Positions 25,581 to 41,500 of a stretch of DNA of 64,000 nt are shown in pieces (position 1 is the first letter of the stretch; each line of letters opens with the position of its first letter). The position numbers were made by a program, and so were the translations under genes. This DNA comes from Candidatus Poseidoniaceae archaeon. GTDB lineage: Archaea > Thermoplasmatota > Poseidoniia > Poseidoniales > Poseidoniaceae. The stretch lies in NCBI GenBank assembly GCA_949372875.1, contig CASIAW010000004.1:62001-126000 (forward strand), written 5' to 3'. The notes beneath the pieces were generated by a model. It was not told the origin of the DNA. It did not search any database and saw nothing but the letters and a program-made list of their open reading frames with translations.

Positions 25581-27635
25581 CTACTTCCACTTTGAATCCT
25601 TTCCGAAAAACGTTGTAGCTAGTGCCTTGGCTTTGTTACGGCGCTTATATTCGGTTCGGCTCGCTAGAGCGCACAATGCTATGCCAAGAAGAGCCACTGG
25701 TGTCGAATATCCAATGAGGCCAGAGGCATTTTCAACGTCGATATATGGGGGTATATCGCCCATATCAAAACCAGTTGAAGCAATGAATCGCACATCCAAG
25801 AGGTCAAGATCGCAATCACAGAGACTCACTGATATTTGTTCTGGGAAAAGAGCCCTCTGAAGTAATACCCAGTCGTTAACGCTTACTGAAGTAGGCCGGG
25901 TGCCCCATGCTGGAACACTGACTGAACCTGTTGCTGGAGCATTCACCATGTCAAAATCAATGTGGAATACAGATGAAGTCGGTTTCTCATCGACAATCAT
26001 CATTGCCTCAAGCATCAGTAAATCCAGTAGAAGGGAGCGACCTGCAAGCAGAATAAATTGGACCGTTTGTTGTTCAAGCATTCCTTCATCGGTCGTTTGA
26101 ACCCCTCCGCGAGCAACTTGAGAGAAAATGGCTTGGTCGAGACGGAGTTCTTGTAATTCTGGAACAATCAGTTGCCATCGGCCATCTGGAAGAGGTCGAG
26201 CTTCTTCGACAACAAGGCGAAGTTGTAAACGATCACCGTCCAACATCCCCCATGTAGAACCGGAATGTGTAACCAGCACCTGCTCAGGAACACCAGGGTA
26301 AGAAATATCCCATAACTGTTGGAGTCGCATGTCGATTAAATCATCGAATTGGATTTCTGATTCCGTTTGGACTTCATCACCCAATGCCCACATCGGATGA
26401 AAGATTCCACCGACAAGTAACAGAACAACACCCGGGGTAAATACGCCCATACGGAGGAGTTTTGAGGTTGAATTGCGAAGACTGTCGATTACAAAAAATA
26501 TGATTCCAAAAAACGAAACGAAGAGAATACCAAAGCCAGATTGCGACAGCGATACCGATTCGTCTTCATCACCGAGAAGAGCGGAGCCAGCAGGATAGAA
26601 TGCCTCTCCATCGAATTCGGTAGGATTGGTTGGTCCCATTCCCTCGAAAGCAAGTTGTCCTGTCCAGAGGTAAGGTTGGAATTTGCCTGCAGTGCCACCT
26701 ATGCAGAAAATGTAATCTCCAATTGGTAGAGCACGCCAGCGATAGGTAATTCGTGTGGATTCATCGTTTTCCTTGACAATAACATCAGGGGCAGAGGAAA
26801 GGCGACCAGATGGCTGAATGAGGTCTGGTAAACCATGACTTTGCTGAATCTCAAGTGGAACACTTTCCCATTCAAAATAGATGTTGAGGACTTCGTGTTG
26901 ATCTACTTCAAAAGACCAGCAGTCTCGGTCGTTCTCCAACAAGGCGCCATAGTGTATTGTTTCAAATTCTGTAGAACGTGGTTCAAGGTCACTTGAAGGC
27001 TCATCGCTGTTTCGAGCATTGATATCTTCGGACCACGGTATGTCAAGTGTCATTGAAGATGCTCCACGAAGGTGAAGTTCCCAAGTTCCTGGTCGGTCAA
27101 GAACGAAGGTCATACGCAATCGGACTGTTTGTCCAGGCCACAGCAATCGTTCACCATTCAGATTGAGTTCTTCATCGTCTAACGTATAGGGACTTGATGC
27201 AGCAGTTGAGGGAAGAGGCTCGGCCTCAAAATTCCAAGTGCTAACGGTTGAACCTAGAATCAGTGAAACTTCCAGTTCGGGCTTATTGGCGTTGGATAAC
27301 TCTCCAGTGAACCTTAAATCGATGACAAGTGATTTGAGAAGTGTGGGCAGCATTGCCAATTCTATTTGCTCAGGGTCCATCGCAAATTCAAACGAGATGG
27401 AGTCTGTTTGAGCAGGAGATGCAAAAACGGTGTCAGAAATGACTTCCTCTCCACTCGCCACTGGAGTGAGATAACATTCATTGTCTTGAATACAAGATAA
27501 AAAAAGTTCACCGCCATCAGTAGATTCCGTCAAATTGGCTTGAACTGCGGGAATACAGAGTGAAAAAAGTAGTACGCTGAGAACCACTATCAAGGAGCGA
27601 TACGGTCGTTTTTCAACGTCCTGAATACACCCCAT
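25581..27635 (-). CDS. Large exported membrane protein of unknown function
   Basis: I do not recognise a family. A signal segment (RSLIVVLSVLLFSLCIPAVQA) leads into a long extracytoplasmic beta-rich region (to about residue 350) that may hold C-terminal-type or jelly-roll domains (for example YGALLENDRDCWSFEVDQHE, which looks like a PPC domain). Two membrane helices follow (SGFGILFVSFFGIIFFVID and GVFTPGVVLLLVGGIFHPM), then another outside domain and a final membrane helix (YSTPVALLGIALCALAS) with a basic tail. The gene is the last of a minus-strand set after the thioesterase and SprT-like genes, 39 bases downstream of the latter. Confidence 0.7.
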   Translation of the reverse strand: MGCIQDVEKRPYRSLIVVLSVLLFSLCIPAVQANLTESTDGGELFLSCIQDNECYLTPVASGEEVISDTVFASPAQTDSISFEFAMDPEQIELAMLPTLLKSLVIDLRFTGELSNANKPELEVSLILGSTVSTWNFEAEPLPSTAASSPYTLDDEELNLNGERLLWPGQTVRLRMTFVLDRPGTWELHLRGASSMTLDIPWSEDINARNSDEPSSDLEPRSTEFETIHYGALLENDRDCWSFEVDQHEVLNIYFEWESVPLEIQQSHGLPDLIQPSGRLSSAPDVIVKENDESTRITYRWRALPIGDYIFCIGGTAGKFQPYLWTGQLAFEGMGPTNPTEFDGEAFYPAGSALLGDEDESVSLSQSGFGILFVSFFGIIFFVIDSLRNSTSKLLRMGVFTPGVVLLLVGGIFHPMWALGDEVQTESEIQFDDLIDMRLQQLWDISYPGVPEQVLVTHSGSTWGMLDGDRLQLRLVVEEARPLPDGRWQLIVPELQELRLDQAIFSQVARGGVQTTDEGMLEQQTVQFILLAGRSLLLDLLMLEAMMIVDEKPTSSVFHIDFDMVNAPATGSVSVPAWGTRPTSVSVNDWVLLQRALFPEQISVSLCDCDLDLLDVRFIASTGFDMGDIPPYIDVENASGLIGYSTPVALLGIALCALASRTEYKRRNKAKALATTFFGKDSKWK

Positions 27636-27674
27636 AAGATAGCCTCGTCGCCATCGAACTTCAATTCAGCGGGT

Positions 27675-28223
27675 TCATGTGACAACCAAATGGGGGTTTT
27701 TTTTATCGATGAGTGTCGTGTTACATTCTCGACATTTGTATTTTTTACGCGACGGCTTCTGGCGTGGGAATTCACGGTTACAATCTGGACAACACCAAAG
27801 CCAAACCGCTTTCTCTCGACGAAGGTGTTCAGTAAACTGAGTCCCGTGAGTACTGGCAGAACGGCCTGGCCATGCGGACTCAAGTTTTCGGAAAAGAGTG
27901 TTATGGGCACGCAGACCCAATGCGTGAATGTATTCATGATGCAAGACAAAGGCAGAGTATGCTTTCCAGTTTGAATCTAGCAACTTCGGATGTAAATCAA
28001 TGATTTCGACGTCCTTGGGTAGAAGATTACGTAAGTCGACTCCTCGTTTCCAGCGAGTCACTCCATGGCGTTGCGTCGCGTTTCTTCGAAGAACGCCTAA
28101 GGGCACTAAACGTAAACTTTCGACATCGGCATCGACCCATTGAGGCATATCGAGCATGACATTAATCACAAAGTCCCTCAACTCACTCAGGAGGATGACT
28201 TGTTCTTTGCTCGGTTTAGCCAT
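27675..28223 (-). CDS. SprT-like zinc metallopeptidase domain protein
   Basis: The zinc-binding motif HHEYIHALG contains the HExxH core, and the C-terminal zinc ribbon has two CxxC pairs (CCPDC ... CREC). This pairing defines the SprT-like family, whose eukaryotic member Spartan cleaves DNA-protein crosslinks. Start is ATG 28223 (MAKPSKEQV, 182 aa), 8 bases after the thioesterase stop; the ORF track start at 28301 lies inside the thioesterase gene. Whether this protein acts on crosslinks is not shown by sequence. A run of eight A residues lies near the 3' end of the coding strand. Confidence 0.82.
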   Translation of the reverse strand: MAKPSKEQVILLSELRDFVINVMLDMPQWVDADVESLRLVPLGVLRRNATQRHGVTRWKRGVDLRNLLPKDVEIIDLHPKLLDSNWKAYSAFVLHHEYIHALGLRAHNTLFRKLESAWPGRSASTHGTQFTEHLRREKAVWLWCCPDCNREFPRQKPSRKKYKCRECNTTLIDKKNPHLVVT

Positions 28224-28231
28224 TGAGCGTT

Positions 28232-28699
28232 TCAACTCCACCGATGATATGCTGGGTGACCTTCTTTGACGGCGACAAATAGCCCACTTCCAGTTGCACA
28301 AACTTTCCCATCTGCTTCAAGCAACAATTCAATTTCTGCTCGGTCTTCACTCAACTCTTTGATTTGGCTGGTCACTTTGAGGACAACATCTTTCGGAGTT
28401 GGGCGGCGTAATTTAACAGTATACGAGGCTGTAACAGTACAAGGAGGTTCTTCGAGCCCTTGGGCATCCATAATAGCAACAGCAGCAGTCCAGTTGCCAT
28501 GGCAATCCAAAAGCGTACCAATTATTCCACCGTTGATCATTCCAGGAAACGCTTGGTGATGTTGCTCGGGAAGGTATTCCATTGAGAGGCCGTTTTCAAT
28601 ACGAAAACTGTTAATTTGCAGCCCTTGAGTGTTGGCTGGACCACATCCAAAGCAAATCGAACTTGGAGCATATTGACGTTGAACACCGACTTCTTCCAT
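28232..28699 (-). CDS. Hotdog-fold thioesterase (PaaI/4HBT type)
   Basis: The segment FCFGCGPANTQGLQINSF-like beginning, then HHQAFPGMINGGIIGTLLDCHG, is the 4HBT active-site helix region with the H-x-G-x-x-x-G-G pattern of PaaI-type acyl-CoA thioesterases. The CxGCG start is typical of a subgroup with an N-terminal cysteine pair. ATG 28699 (155 aa) is preferred to GTG 28723. It would hydrolyse acyl-CoA or acyl-aromatic thioesters; the substrate is unknown. It leads an operon with the SprT-like gene and diverges from the acylase gene, where a small inverted repeat GCTACTTCGTAGC (28709-28721) sits in the gap. Confidence 0.78.
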   Translation of the reverse strand: MEEVGVQRQYAPSSICFGCGPANTQGLQINSFRIENGLSMEYLPEQHHQAFPGMINGGIIGTLLDCHGNWTAAVAIMDAQGLEEPPCTVTASYTVKLRRPTPKDVVLKVTSQIKELSEDRAEIELLLEADGKVCATGSGLFVAVKEGHPAYHRWS

Positions 28700-28747
28700 A
28701 CACTCGGCGCTACTTCGTAGCACTTGTTTTCTTTGCTTGTTTGTAAG

Positions 28748-28756
28748 AAAATATAC
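28748..28756 (+). promoter_or_regulatory. TATA-like box before the acylase gene
   Basis: AAATATACG lies 35-43 bases before ATG 28791. GGGGAGG at about 28768-28774 lies further from the start than usual for a ribosome-binding site. Sequence resemblance only. Confidence 0.4.
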
Positions 28757-28790
28757 GCATTCTTATTGGGGAGGATTCACTGCCAACAAC

Positions 28791-30116
28791 ATGGCAGCGA
28801 AAAAGCCCCGAAAGAAGGCAAAAATTCGCGTTGCTCATGAACTGTCGAAAAGACGACGAACTGCGATTCAAGAAGCAATGGCTGCTCACAAATTGGAAGA
28901 CCGACCCGAATGGGACCGAGGGGCAAAATGGTCCAGTATTCGCTTCTATCGTAAAGTCATCAAACCCGGCACAATGCGGACCGTCCACCTCCCCCTTCTC
29001 GAAACAGACTTAGGTGAATCATGGCCGATTCCGGTCACTATTCTTCACGGCATTCGTCCTGGTCCGACGATTACGATTCTTGGAGGTGTTCACGGTGATG
29101 AATTAACTGGACCCTCGACATGTACCCATCTTCTCTCCAATACCTTTACCGATACAGGAAAGCCATTAGATCCGAAACATTTAGCAGGAACAATTCGAAT
29201 TGTACCGATTGTCAACTTACCCGGATACCGCTCGAAGTCTCGCTATTTCCCTGATGGGCGTGACTTGAATCGGCACTTCCCTGGAGACATGAAAGGATCG
29301 ACAACCAAGCGTGTAGCGGCTCAAACATGGAAATACCTGTTTTCGGATGTTGATGCAATCGTCGATTTGCACAGTGCTGGAAAAGGTCGCTCAAACATGC
29401 CACAACTTCGTGCTGACTTGGCCCATGCTGGTTCGAATATCCTGGCCAAGGCCTTTGGAATTGAAATAATTCTTGACTCAAAACCACCAAGTGGCTCTCT
29501 CAGAAAAGCAGCCATTCAAATCGATATCCCCGTCATTACCTACGAAGGGGGTGGAGCAAACTCGCTGGACCACGAATCAGTCAAAGTGGCTATGCATGGC
29601 GTGCTCAACGTACTTCGTTCTCTTCGCATGATTGAAGGCAATCCCCATCGTCCACGATTCAGAATGTTGGCAAGTGGCTCTCACTGGTTGCGATCTGGTG
29701 AAGGCGGTTTGCTTGACATGTTTGTCTCAGCAGGCTCGGTAATGCGTGAAGGAGAAGTTATTGCCACTATATCTGACCCCGCTACCCCTGGAATCACAGT
29801 CGATATTGTCGCTCCGGAGGATGGCTTGATTATTGGAGCAGCAACCAATCCTTTTACCGCTGCAGGAATGCCAGTTGGCCACTTTTTACCCATCTCAAAA
29901 CACATCAAACTGTTGAAGGACCAAATTGATGAAAACGGACGATTCATGGTCTGCGGTTCACAAAGCGAACCTGTCTGGCGAGAAGAAGTCGATGTTGATG
30001 AAGTCGCTGTAGATGGAAATTGGAGTGGCAGAAGTGTCGACTCAGAATGGACAGTTACAAAAGAGAGAAATACCGCACTAGGCGACACATTCACCGATAA
30101 TGAAGAAGAAGCCTAA
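28791..30116 (+). CDS. Succinylglutamate desuccinylase/aspartoacylase family zinc hydrolase
   Basis: This M14-like zinc enzyme cleaves N-acyl amino acids. The zinc ligands are visible as GGVHGDELTGP (H and E) and later VDLHSAG (H); RDLNRHFPG between them is the substrate-binding Arg region of this family. An extra C-terminal part with a possible biotinyl-like fold (VISDPATPGITVDIVAPEDGLII) is common in this subfamily. Start is ATG 28791 (442 aa) rather than the ORF track 28737, since the earlier 18 residues overlap the promoter region. The natural substrate cannot be read from sequence. Confidence 0.85.
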   Translation: MAAKKPRKKAKIRVAHELSKRRRTAIQEAMAAHKLEDRPEWDRGAKWSSIRFYRKVIKPGTMRTVHLPLLETDLGESWPIPVTILHGIRPGPTITILGGVHGDELTGPSTCTHLLSNTFTDTGKPLDPKHLAGTIRIVPIVNLPGYRSKSRYFPDGRDLNRHFPGDMKGSTTKRVAAQTWKYLFSDVDAIVDLHSAGKGRSNMPQLRADLAHAGSNILAKAFGIEIILDSKPPSGSLRKAAIQIDIPVITYEGGGANSLDHESVKVAMHGVLNVLRSLRMIEGNPHRPRFRMLASGSHWLRSGEGGLLDMFVSAGSVMREGEVIATISDPATPGITVDIVAPEDGLIIGAATNPFTAAGMPVGHFLPISKHIKLLKDQIDENGRFMVCGSQSEPVWREEVDVDEVAVDGNWSGRSVDSEWTVTKERNTALGDTFTDNEEEA

Positions 30117-30122
30117 GGGAAA

Positions 30123-31379
30123 TCAAGCGTTGAGGAAAGTCTCGACTTCCCTCTTGACTTCACTGTCTTCCATGTTTCTACGCTGACTCTTTGCTACTTC
30201 GAAAATGTGTGCAACAAGGTCATCTGAAGTCTCATAGCCATTTTGTTCAAGCCACCAAATGATGTTTGAACGCCCGGCCATGTGCCCAATACGAATCACT
30301 TGCTTCAAACCAAAATCTCCGGCAGGAACACCGGAATATACTCGGTCTGCTAACCAATCATTACCCTTACGCATGGCCTTGATAACTGCTGAAGCGTGAA
30401 CTCCAGTCCCTGTTTCAAAAGCATCCATTCCAAAGACTGGATAGTTACGAGGCAAAGGAACTTCGATGTATTCATTGGCCTTTTTCATATAAGCATCGAG
30501 GAGAGTGAGGTCATTATCGATGACTCCGAGAAGCTTGAGATTGACCAGCGTTTGGTCAAGCGGTGCGTTACCAGCACGCTCCCCAACACCTAATGCAGTT
30601 CCATGAATCACATCAGCGCCAGCTTCAACAGCTGCGATGTTATTGGCCACTCCCAAACCACGGTCTTGGTGACCGTGCCAGTTGACTTCAATCTCAGAAC
30701 GCTTGTATCCTCCATCCTTGATGACTTCTTCATCGATGAATTGAAGCAATTTCTTGACGCCATTCGGAGTAACGTGGCCGCATGTATCACAAACGCAAAG
30801 ACGACGAGCGCCGAGTTCCATTGCCCGTTGGTAGATCAGTTTGACATCTTCAGGCTTTGAACGGGTTGTGTCTTCTGTGACAAACATAACCGGAACATCG
30901 TTATCCACAGCGTAAGAAACTGCTTTTTCCATAGTCGTAAGGAGTTTTTCCATGGTCCACCCTTCAGTGTATTGACGAATTGGACTGGTTCCTAAAAATG
31001 CACTTGCTTGGATTGGTATTCCGTGCTTTGCTTGGAGTTCGACCAACGGTTCGATGTCATTCATGAGGGTACGAACAGCAGCACCTGGACGGATTTGGAA
31101 ATCATTTTCGGTGATGTGAGAAAGCATAGCATCGATGTGTTCCAAATGAAAAGGTCCAGCACCAGGAAGACCAAGGTCGACTTTTTGAATTCCGAGTTTT
31201 TCCATGAAAGTAAGTAATTCTAACTTTTCATCGATGGTGGGATTACGAGCACTCGGACTTTGAAGACCGTCTCGAAGTGTCTCATCATCAAACCAAACAC
31301 CGTGAGGGTGGTTAGCCGGATTTCGGTTGAGTTCATATTCAACTGTATTCCAATCATAAATCAATGAACGCTCATCCAT
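30123..31379 (-). CDS. DRE-TIM acyltransferase (2-isopropylmalate/homocitrate/citramalate synthase-like)
   Basis: The active-site motif DDETLRDGLQSPSARNP and the metal-binding HGHQDRGLGVANNIAAVEAG, followed by GTALGVGERAGNAPLDQ, place it among the acetyl-CoA-dependent condensing enzymes. It is short at 418 residues and has no C-terminal LeuA regulatory domain, so it should not be feedback-inhibited in the LeuA way. Which 2-oxo acid it uses cannot be told by eye: 2-oxoisovalerate, 2-oxoglutarate and pyruvate are all possible. No other leu or lys genes are adjacent. It ends 7 bases from the convergent acylase gene. Confidence 0.83.
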   Translation of the reverse strand: MDERSLIYDWNTVEYELNRNPANHPHGVWFDDETLRDGLQSPSARNPTIDEKLELLTFMEKLGIQKVDLGLPGAGPFHLEHIDAMLSHITENDFQIRPGAAVRTLMNDIEPLVELQAKHGIPIQASAFLGTSPIRQYTEGWTMEKLLTTMEKAVSYAVDNDVPVMFVTEDTTRSKPEDVKLIYQRAMELGARRLCVCDTCGHVTPNGVKKLLQFIDEEVIKDGGYKRSEIEVNWHGHQDRGLGVANNIAAVEAGADVIHGTALGVGERAGNAPLDQTLVNLKLLGVIDNDLTLLDAYMKKANEYIEVPLPRNYPVFGMDAFETGTGVHASAVIKAMRKGNDWLADRVYSGVPAGDFGLKQVIRIGHMAGRSNIIWWLEQNGYETSDDLVAHIFEVAKSQRRNMEDSEVKREVETFLNA

Positions 31380-31465
31380 ACAACATCACCGCATCGGCAG
31401 AAGAAGGCCGGTGCAAACACTCACACAATGGATTCATGTTTGAAGGCGTCGATTCAAGAAGAGGT

Positions 31466-36470
<5,005 letters not shown>

Positions 36471-37274
36471 ATGCCCAACCCTAAGATATGCGTATCTCTT
36501 GAAGAAACAACCGTGAAAGCAATGGTTGACGAAGCGGCTCGTGCAGGCATCCAAGGCGCTGACATGGTTGAAGTTCGATTTGACCGATTGTATCTCAAAA
36601 AGCCGCAAGCAACGATTTCTGAAGACGAGGAAGGGAACAGAGTTTCGACTATGCCTCCGGTGAACGAATGGCCAGTCATGGACTTTGAAGAACTCGATGT
36701 TGAGAAGTCTATCGCTGCACTCAAGGAAGCAATCGGGCTGCCAGTAATTTTTTCAGTCCGGTCAGTTCGAGACGGTGGCCATTTCTCCGGTGATGAGAAA
36801 CAACGACTTACGATTCTGCAAGCTGGAATCGAATCGGAAGTGAAGTGGATTGACTTGGAAATGTCAATCGAGGCCAAAGAGCGAAAAGCACTTTTTGAAG
36901 CGGCGAAAGCGGCAAACTGCCAAATCGTAGCATCACAACATGAAATGAGTGGAACACCGAGTTCCGAGGAAATTGTCACCACGATTACTTCCAACTCTGA
37001 CAGCGGAGATATCGTCAAATTCTGTAGCACCCTTAAAGATCATCAAGATGCTTTGCAAATTGTTCACGCTGCAAACGCATTGAGTGAACAAGATTCAACC
37101 CCTCCTTACAGCCTCATGGCACTCGGTAACGGCGGCGATTGGGCTCGACTTCATGCTCCGACTCTAGGCCAAGAACTCGTCTATGCAACCATGCGAGATG
37201 AGTTTAGACTTTCTGACAAGGGCCTTGTCAACGTTCGTGACCTCCAAGATGCTTGGAGACTCTTAGAGTATTAA
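36471..37274 (+). CDS. aroD: 3-dehydroquinate dehydratase (type I)
   Basis: AroD dehydrates 3-dehydroquinate in the shikimate pathway through a Schiff-base lysine. The type I family features are present: MVEVRFDRL near residue 35, SVRSVRDGGHFSGDE, a catalytic His in VASQHEMSGTP, and the catalytic Lys in DIVKFCSTL. The C-terminal NGGDWARLHAPTLGQELVY corresponds to the family's G-x-x-S-R-x8-G-S stretch with changes. The length (267 aa) is slightly above the usual ~230-250. It is alone on its strand; aroA, also in this window, belongs to the same pathway. Confidence 0.9.
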   Translation: MPNPKICVSLEETTVKAMVDEAARAGIQGADMVEVRFDRLYLKKPQATISEDEEGNRVSTMPPVNEWPVMDFEELDVEKSIAALKEAIGLPVIFSVRSVRDGGHFSGDEKQRLTILQAGIESEVKWIDLEMSIEAKERKALFEAAKAANCQIVASQHEMSGTPSSEEIVTTITSNSDSGDIVKFCSTLKDHQDALQIVHAANALSEQDSTPPYSLMALGNGGDWARLHAPTLGQELVYATMRDEFRLSDKGLVNVRDLQDAWRLLEY

Positions 37275-37304
37275 GGTCGATTAGAGGCCTCGCAAAGAGT
37301 GTTT

Positions 37305-38456
37305 TTACGCCGTCTCTGAATCTTCATCGACTGTCGATTTTGCTTCATTCCAGATTTGTTGAGATGTTTCAGCCTCGAGTTCAACCTCCGGGGGAGGAAG
37401 TTCGACGACCTCTTTCTCCATCCGTTGGCCAGTAGGAGGTTGAGAATATTCAGCAGGTGTATCCAATGAAGGGACAATGTTCTGTGGCACTTCAGCAACA
37501 AGCCCTGCCTTCATGTACTTCGCATTCAGTACGAAAGGGATAGCGAGCGTCCCGAGTAAAACAACTAAGAAGACAAGCGATACGGTGAACGGAGGTAAGA
37601 TGAAACTTCGTTCTGTTGTAATGATGGTAATATCTGCAGCAACAATTGAGTTCGGTGATTCAGCATCGTTGTCATGGATGTTATCCCAAGCATCTATCAC
37701 GATGTAGAAATCTTCCCATGTCGTGCCGGTAAAGAACGATGAGTAAATTTCAGGACCATCCAAATTCAAAGCGAAATTGACTTCTGAGGTTTGCTCATAC
37801 TCATGTGAATCACGATAAGATTTCCAACCCAGGAAATTGAAACTCCTCCATTCAGGAGGTATGTTCGAAAGGGATTCTTCGATGTCATCAAACCCGTAGT
37901 GGTTTTCATCATGAGATGTATGATAGGATTGAGTATAACTGTTGTATTCTTCTGTAGTGAGCAGATAGACATCCCCATTCACTGGATTGAGGTCCGTATC
38001 TTGCAGCGTAATACAGACTGTTGTTCGATAATCAGCTGAAAGATTGACTCGAAGGGCGCCGACACTGTCATTGCCAATCAACATCGTTGTGTAGTGGTTT
38101 TCCTCAAGTGGTTCAAGACGAGGGAGCATCCAAGTCTGATACATCCAAGGCTCTTCAGGGCTGAGCGTGAGGTCGGTAGTGTCCTGAGACTCCGAGGCAT
38201 CTTGCTGCGATTTTTGCCTATCCTCTTCATAGTATTCAGCATCCTCATAATCATCAAATCCACCCCACCACATGCCGTTATGGAAGGGTACCAATGACAG
38301 ACGTTGCGCTGTTTCATTCCATCGAATAGGAGACGTATCCCCTGCACAAGAATCAGCAGCCTGAACCTGCATTGAAGCCGGACTGGAAAGTGCCAACAAG
38401 AGCAACGGCATGAGCAAGGTCAAGGTGATGGTTCCCACTCGAATGTGCGATGACAT
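37305..38456 (-). CDS. Exported membrane-anchored protein of unknown function
   Basis: No known family recognised. A signal peptide (TITLTLLMPLLLLALSSPASMQVQA) is followed by an acidic, tyrosine-rich outside domain (about residues 35-285) and one membrane helix (PPFTVSLVFLVVLLGTLAIPFVL). A ~75-residue cytoplasmic tail rich in Pro and Glu follows. It starts 48 bases after the end of the 1400-residue protease gene on the same strand and is probably co-expressed, perhaps as a partner of that surface protein. Confidence 0.72.
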   Translation of the reverse strand: MSSHIRVGTITLTLLMPLLLLALSSPASMQVQAADSCAGDTSPIRWNETAQRLSLVPFHNGMWWGGFDDYEDAEYYEEDRQKSQQDASESQDTTDLTLSPEEPWMYQTWMLPRLEPLEENHYTTMLIGNDSVGALRVNLSADYRTTVCITLQDTDLNPVNGDVYLLTTEEYNSYTQSYHTSHDENHYGFDDIEESLSNIPPEWRSFNFLGWKSYRDSHEYEQTSEVNFALNLDGPEIYSSFFTGTTWEDFYIVIDAWDNIHDNDAESPNSIVAADITIITTERSFILPPFTVSLVFLVVLLGTLAIPFVLNAKYMKAGLVAEVPQNIVPSLDTPAEYSQPPTGQRMEKEVVELPPPEVELEAETSQQIWNEAKSTVDEDSETA

Positions 38457-38504
38457 GACCTCTCCTCATGCAAGGATAGGAAAGGAGGTTATACAAACTA
38501 ACGG

Positions 38505-41500
38505 TCATCCTCTTCTGCGAAGAGGGCGGATGTAGCCACTATCATCGCTTCTCCGTTCATCTTTTGATAAAATCCCTGGAGCAGGTGGCGGAGTGTGGTG
38601 ATCCATACCAAGTAATCCACCTTGGCTTTCGACATGCTCGACATCAGTATAGGTCTCAGCGGCTTGTTTTGCCTCATCCTCAAGTTCAGAAGGATCGCGC
38701 ATGACCAGCCAACCGAGAATCAAAGCAACTGTAATCAAAGCGACAAAGGTCGCAAGGTCTGAACCTGCATCAGCAAGCCATCCCTTCCACTCTTCAACGC
38801 TAAAGTCAGACAAGGATGGAGGGTCGGAAGGTACCGGATTCACATCGATTTCTTCATCCATGGAATCACAGATTCCAATACTATCGCATATTTCTAAGCG
38901 AATGGTATAGGTGCCAACCTCGCTCCAACTGCCGGTGACTCTGGTGACGGAACCTGATGGAGGTTCAATCCAATCATCGGCTGGGTCTCCGTTGTTATCC
39001 GCATCAACTTCAATATCAAGGTCCCAGCGAATCTGTAAGTCTGAACTGAGCGTTTCATCTCGGTCCGAGATAGAACCGTCATTGATATTCGTATCTCGGT
39101 AGACTGCAATGCCGAGGTCTGCTTCAATATCTGAAAAATTAGCAAGGAACGAGTTCGAGTCTGAGACAATGATTTCCTCTGGAATAAAGATGTTGTAAAT
39201 AATCGGCGGATGGTCGATGACGACGGTGAAATATGCTCGAGTAACATCACCCGTTCCGAATGCATCACGAACGGTAAGTGAAACGGTGTATTCACCCGGT
39301 AATGAATAGGCGTGCCAAGGTGTAGCTTGTTGGTCGAGTGGAGAGCCATCACCGAAATCCCAGCTGTATTGGACAAGGCCATTCCAATCAGGAGAATTAA
39401 CATCCAATGGGACGTATTTTCCTTCAAACGATTGATCGCCATCACGGGTACCATCGGAGTCGAAATAGAGCAAAGAATGAGGTGCTGCAAAGGTATTTCC
39501 TTCTTCATTGAACGTACGAGACCAATCCAGGTCCGTCACTTCTGGCAGAACACTGGTGTCTGTCATTTGCTCTTCGTTATACCATGCATCGAGGATTTTA
39601 ACCTCGATAATCGGTAATGGGTTTGCAATTTCAACGGTCAAGACTCGAGCGATGCTTTGTTCACCATCTGCATCCGTGACAAACAGGGTAACTGTGTGGA
39701 TGCCAGGCTCCGAGAACGAATGAGTGACCTGAGGGCTAGCACCGAACGAATCATCATCAGAGAAACTCCAGTTGTATGTCAAATCACTTGAATCGCCAAC
39801 GGTTCCATCAGGGTCAAACGAGGCTCGCCCATCAAATGTGTAGGGTGTTTCAACTTGGCCGTCTTCAACACGGAAATCAATAATGGACGTTCCCGAAGTC
39901 GTGGTTTTAACAACGAAATCAGCAACTGGAATTTGATTCAAAACCCTGATAGAAAGCGTTGCCATTGCCATGCTCCCATCATCATCCATCACGGTTAATT
40001 CAGCGGTTTTTAGACCAGGCGTATCCCATGAAGGTAGAGGGTTCGGGTCATTGGAAGAGGTCAGGGTAAACTCATCATCACGGTCCGTAACTCCACCATC
40101 GAGATTGACACCTTCAGGGAAGAACCAAGCATAAGAGACGAGGCTGCCATCAGAATCTTTGAACACATCAGGCATGACAATGGATGTGTAAGTAAAGGTC
40201 GACAAGTTGTCTGAAAAGATTTGATATGGAATTCTGTTGTTCACATTAACAACGATGTTTTTAACGCCAATGTTGTTTCCATCTGAGACGGTAAGAGTGA
40301 GGTTGTAAGTAGCATTGATTCCATCGATATCGCCCCATTCATGAGGTGCTTCGAACATCCCAATGCCGCCATCTGTGAGCCCATCGCCCCAGTTCCACTG
40401 GAACGACAAATTCTGAGTTGGAACATTGTCTACAGTAAGAGATGCTGAAAACAAAATCATCTGATTTGTAAGGATTGATATTTCTTCCTCAACCAATACA
40501 CCATTCACAGTAATAAGTGGGATTGGAGGGGTTGAATCTGTGATATTGAGTTCAAGAATATCAGCATCAGACCACGAGCCACCTTGGTCTTGAACCTGTA
40601 ATGTAGCGTTGTAAAATCCAATCGACTGATACGAGCGGAAAGGTGACTTCAATCCAGAGGTCGTCGAATCTCCGAAGTTCCAAGCATAGGCGACTGGAGC
40701 GTCGAGGTAAGGAAGGGAATTGTTGTCAAACGAAAGACCCCATGCGTCAAATCCATCACCTGTGAATTGTATGTTCTCCCAAGTTTGGGATTCATTTGGA
40801 GAAATCGAACCATTGGCAGTAGGCTTCATGTTATCGAGGATAAGAGGGGCGGCCGACAATGTGTCGACGGTTGTTCCAATCATGTCTTTCATTTCCATTT
40901 GGAAAGTGTATTGAGAGTTGTAAGGTGCAGTGAACCAAATGCTTTCTTCTGTAGCAGTGCCTCCTCCTGCGGAAACTCGCTTTGTTTGAGTATCAACGAC
41001 AACACCGCTGTTGTCAAGGACTTTTGTCGTAACATCGAGGTCTTCAAAGAAAGCGTTTGAGAACACTTCATAATTCACTTGGACAGTATCAGGAGAACCA
41101 TCACCATCACGATCACTCAATGTGGTCGTGTTGAGCGTCAGTGAGGCCGGCGAGGTAATTCGCGCAGCTTCGATATCAACAGTGCCTTGAGGGTAAGATG
41201 GGCCACATGATGTGTAATCGCAATCAGCAACGGTACTCGCATACCATGTAATCGCCCATACTTCGTCAGTGAGGTTACCAAAACCAGGGATGAGGGCAGT
41301 TGCAACATTGTTTTGGAAATCCAAATCGGTTGCAGTCCACAGTCCATCTGCGGTAGCACGAGAAACAACGACGCCGTCAAATTGACTGACGTCAGCGGTC
41401 AAACGCATTGTCAACGGAGCAGGTGAAGATGCACCTGGTGTGAATTTGAAGGCCCGTATTCCCCAGCCTTCAACCGAATGCCCGGTTGACGACCATGGTC

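Noticed and set aside
27690-27705. T-run after GGGGG as a transcription terminator
   Set aside because: On the transcribed (minus) strand it is an A-run inside the SprT-like coding sequence; no plus-strand gene ends just before it.
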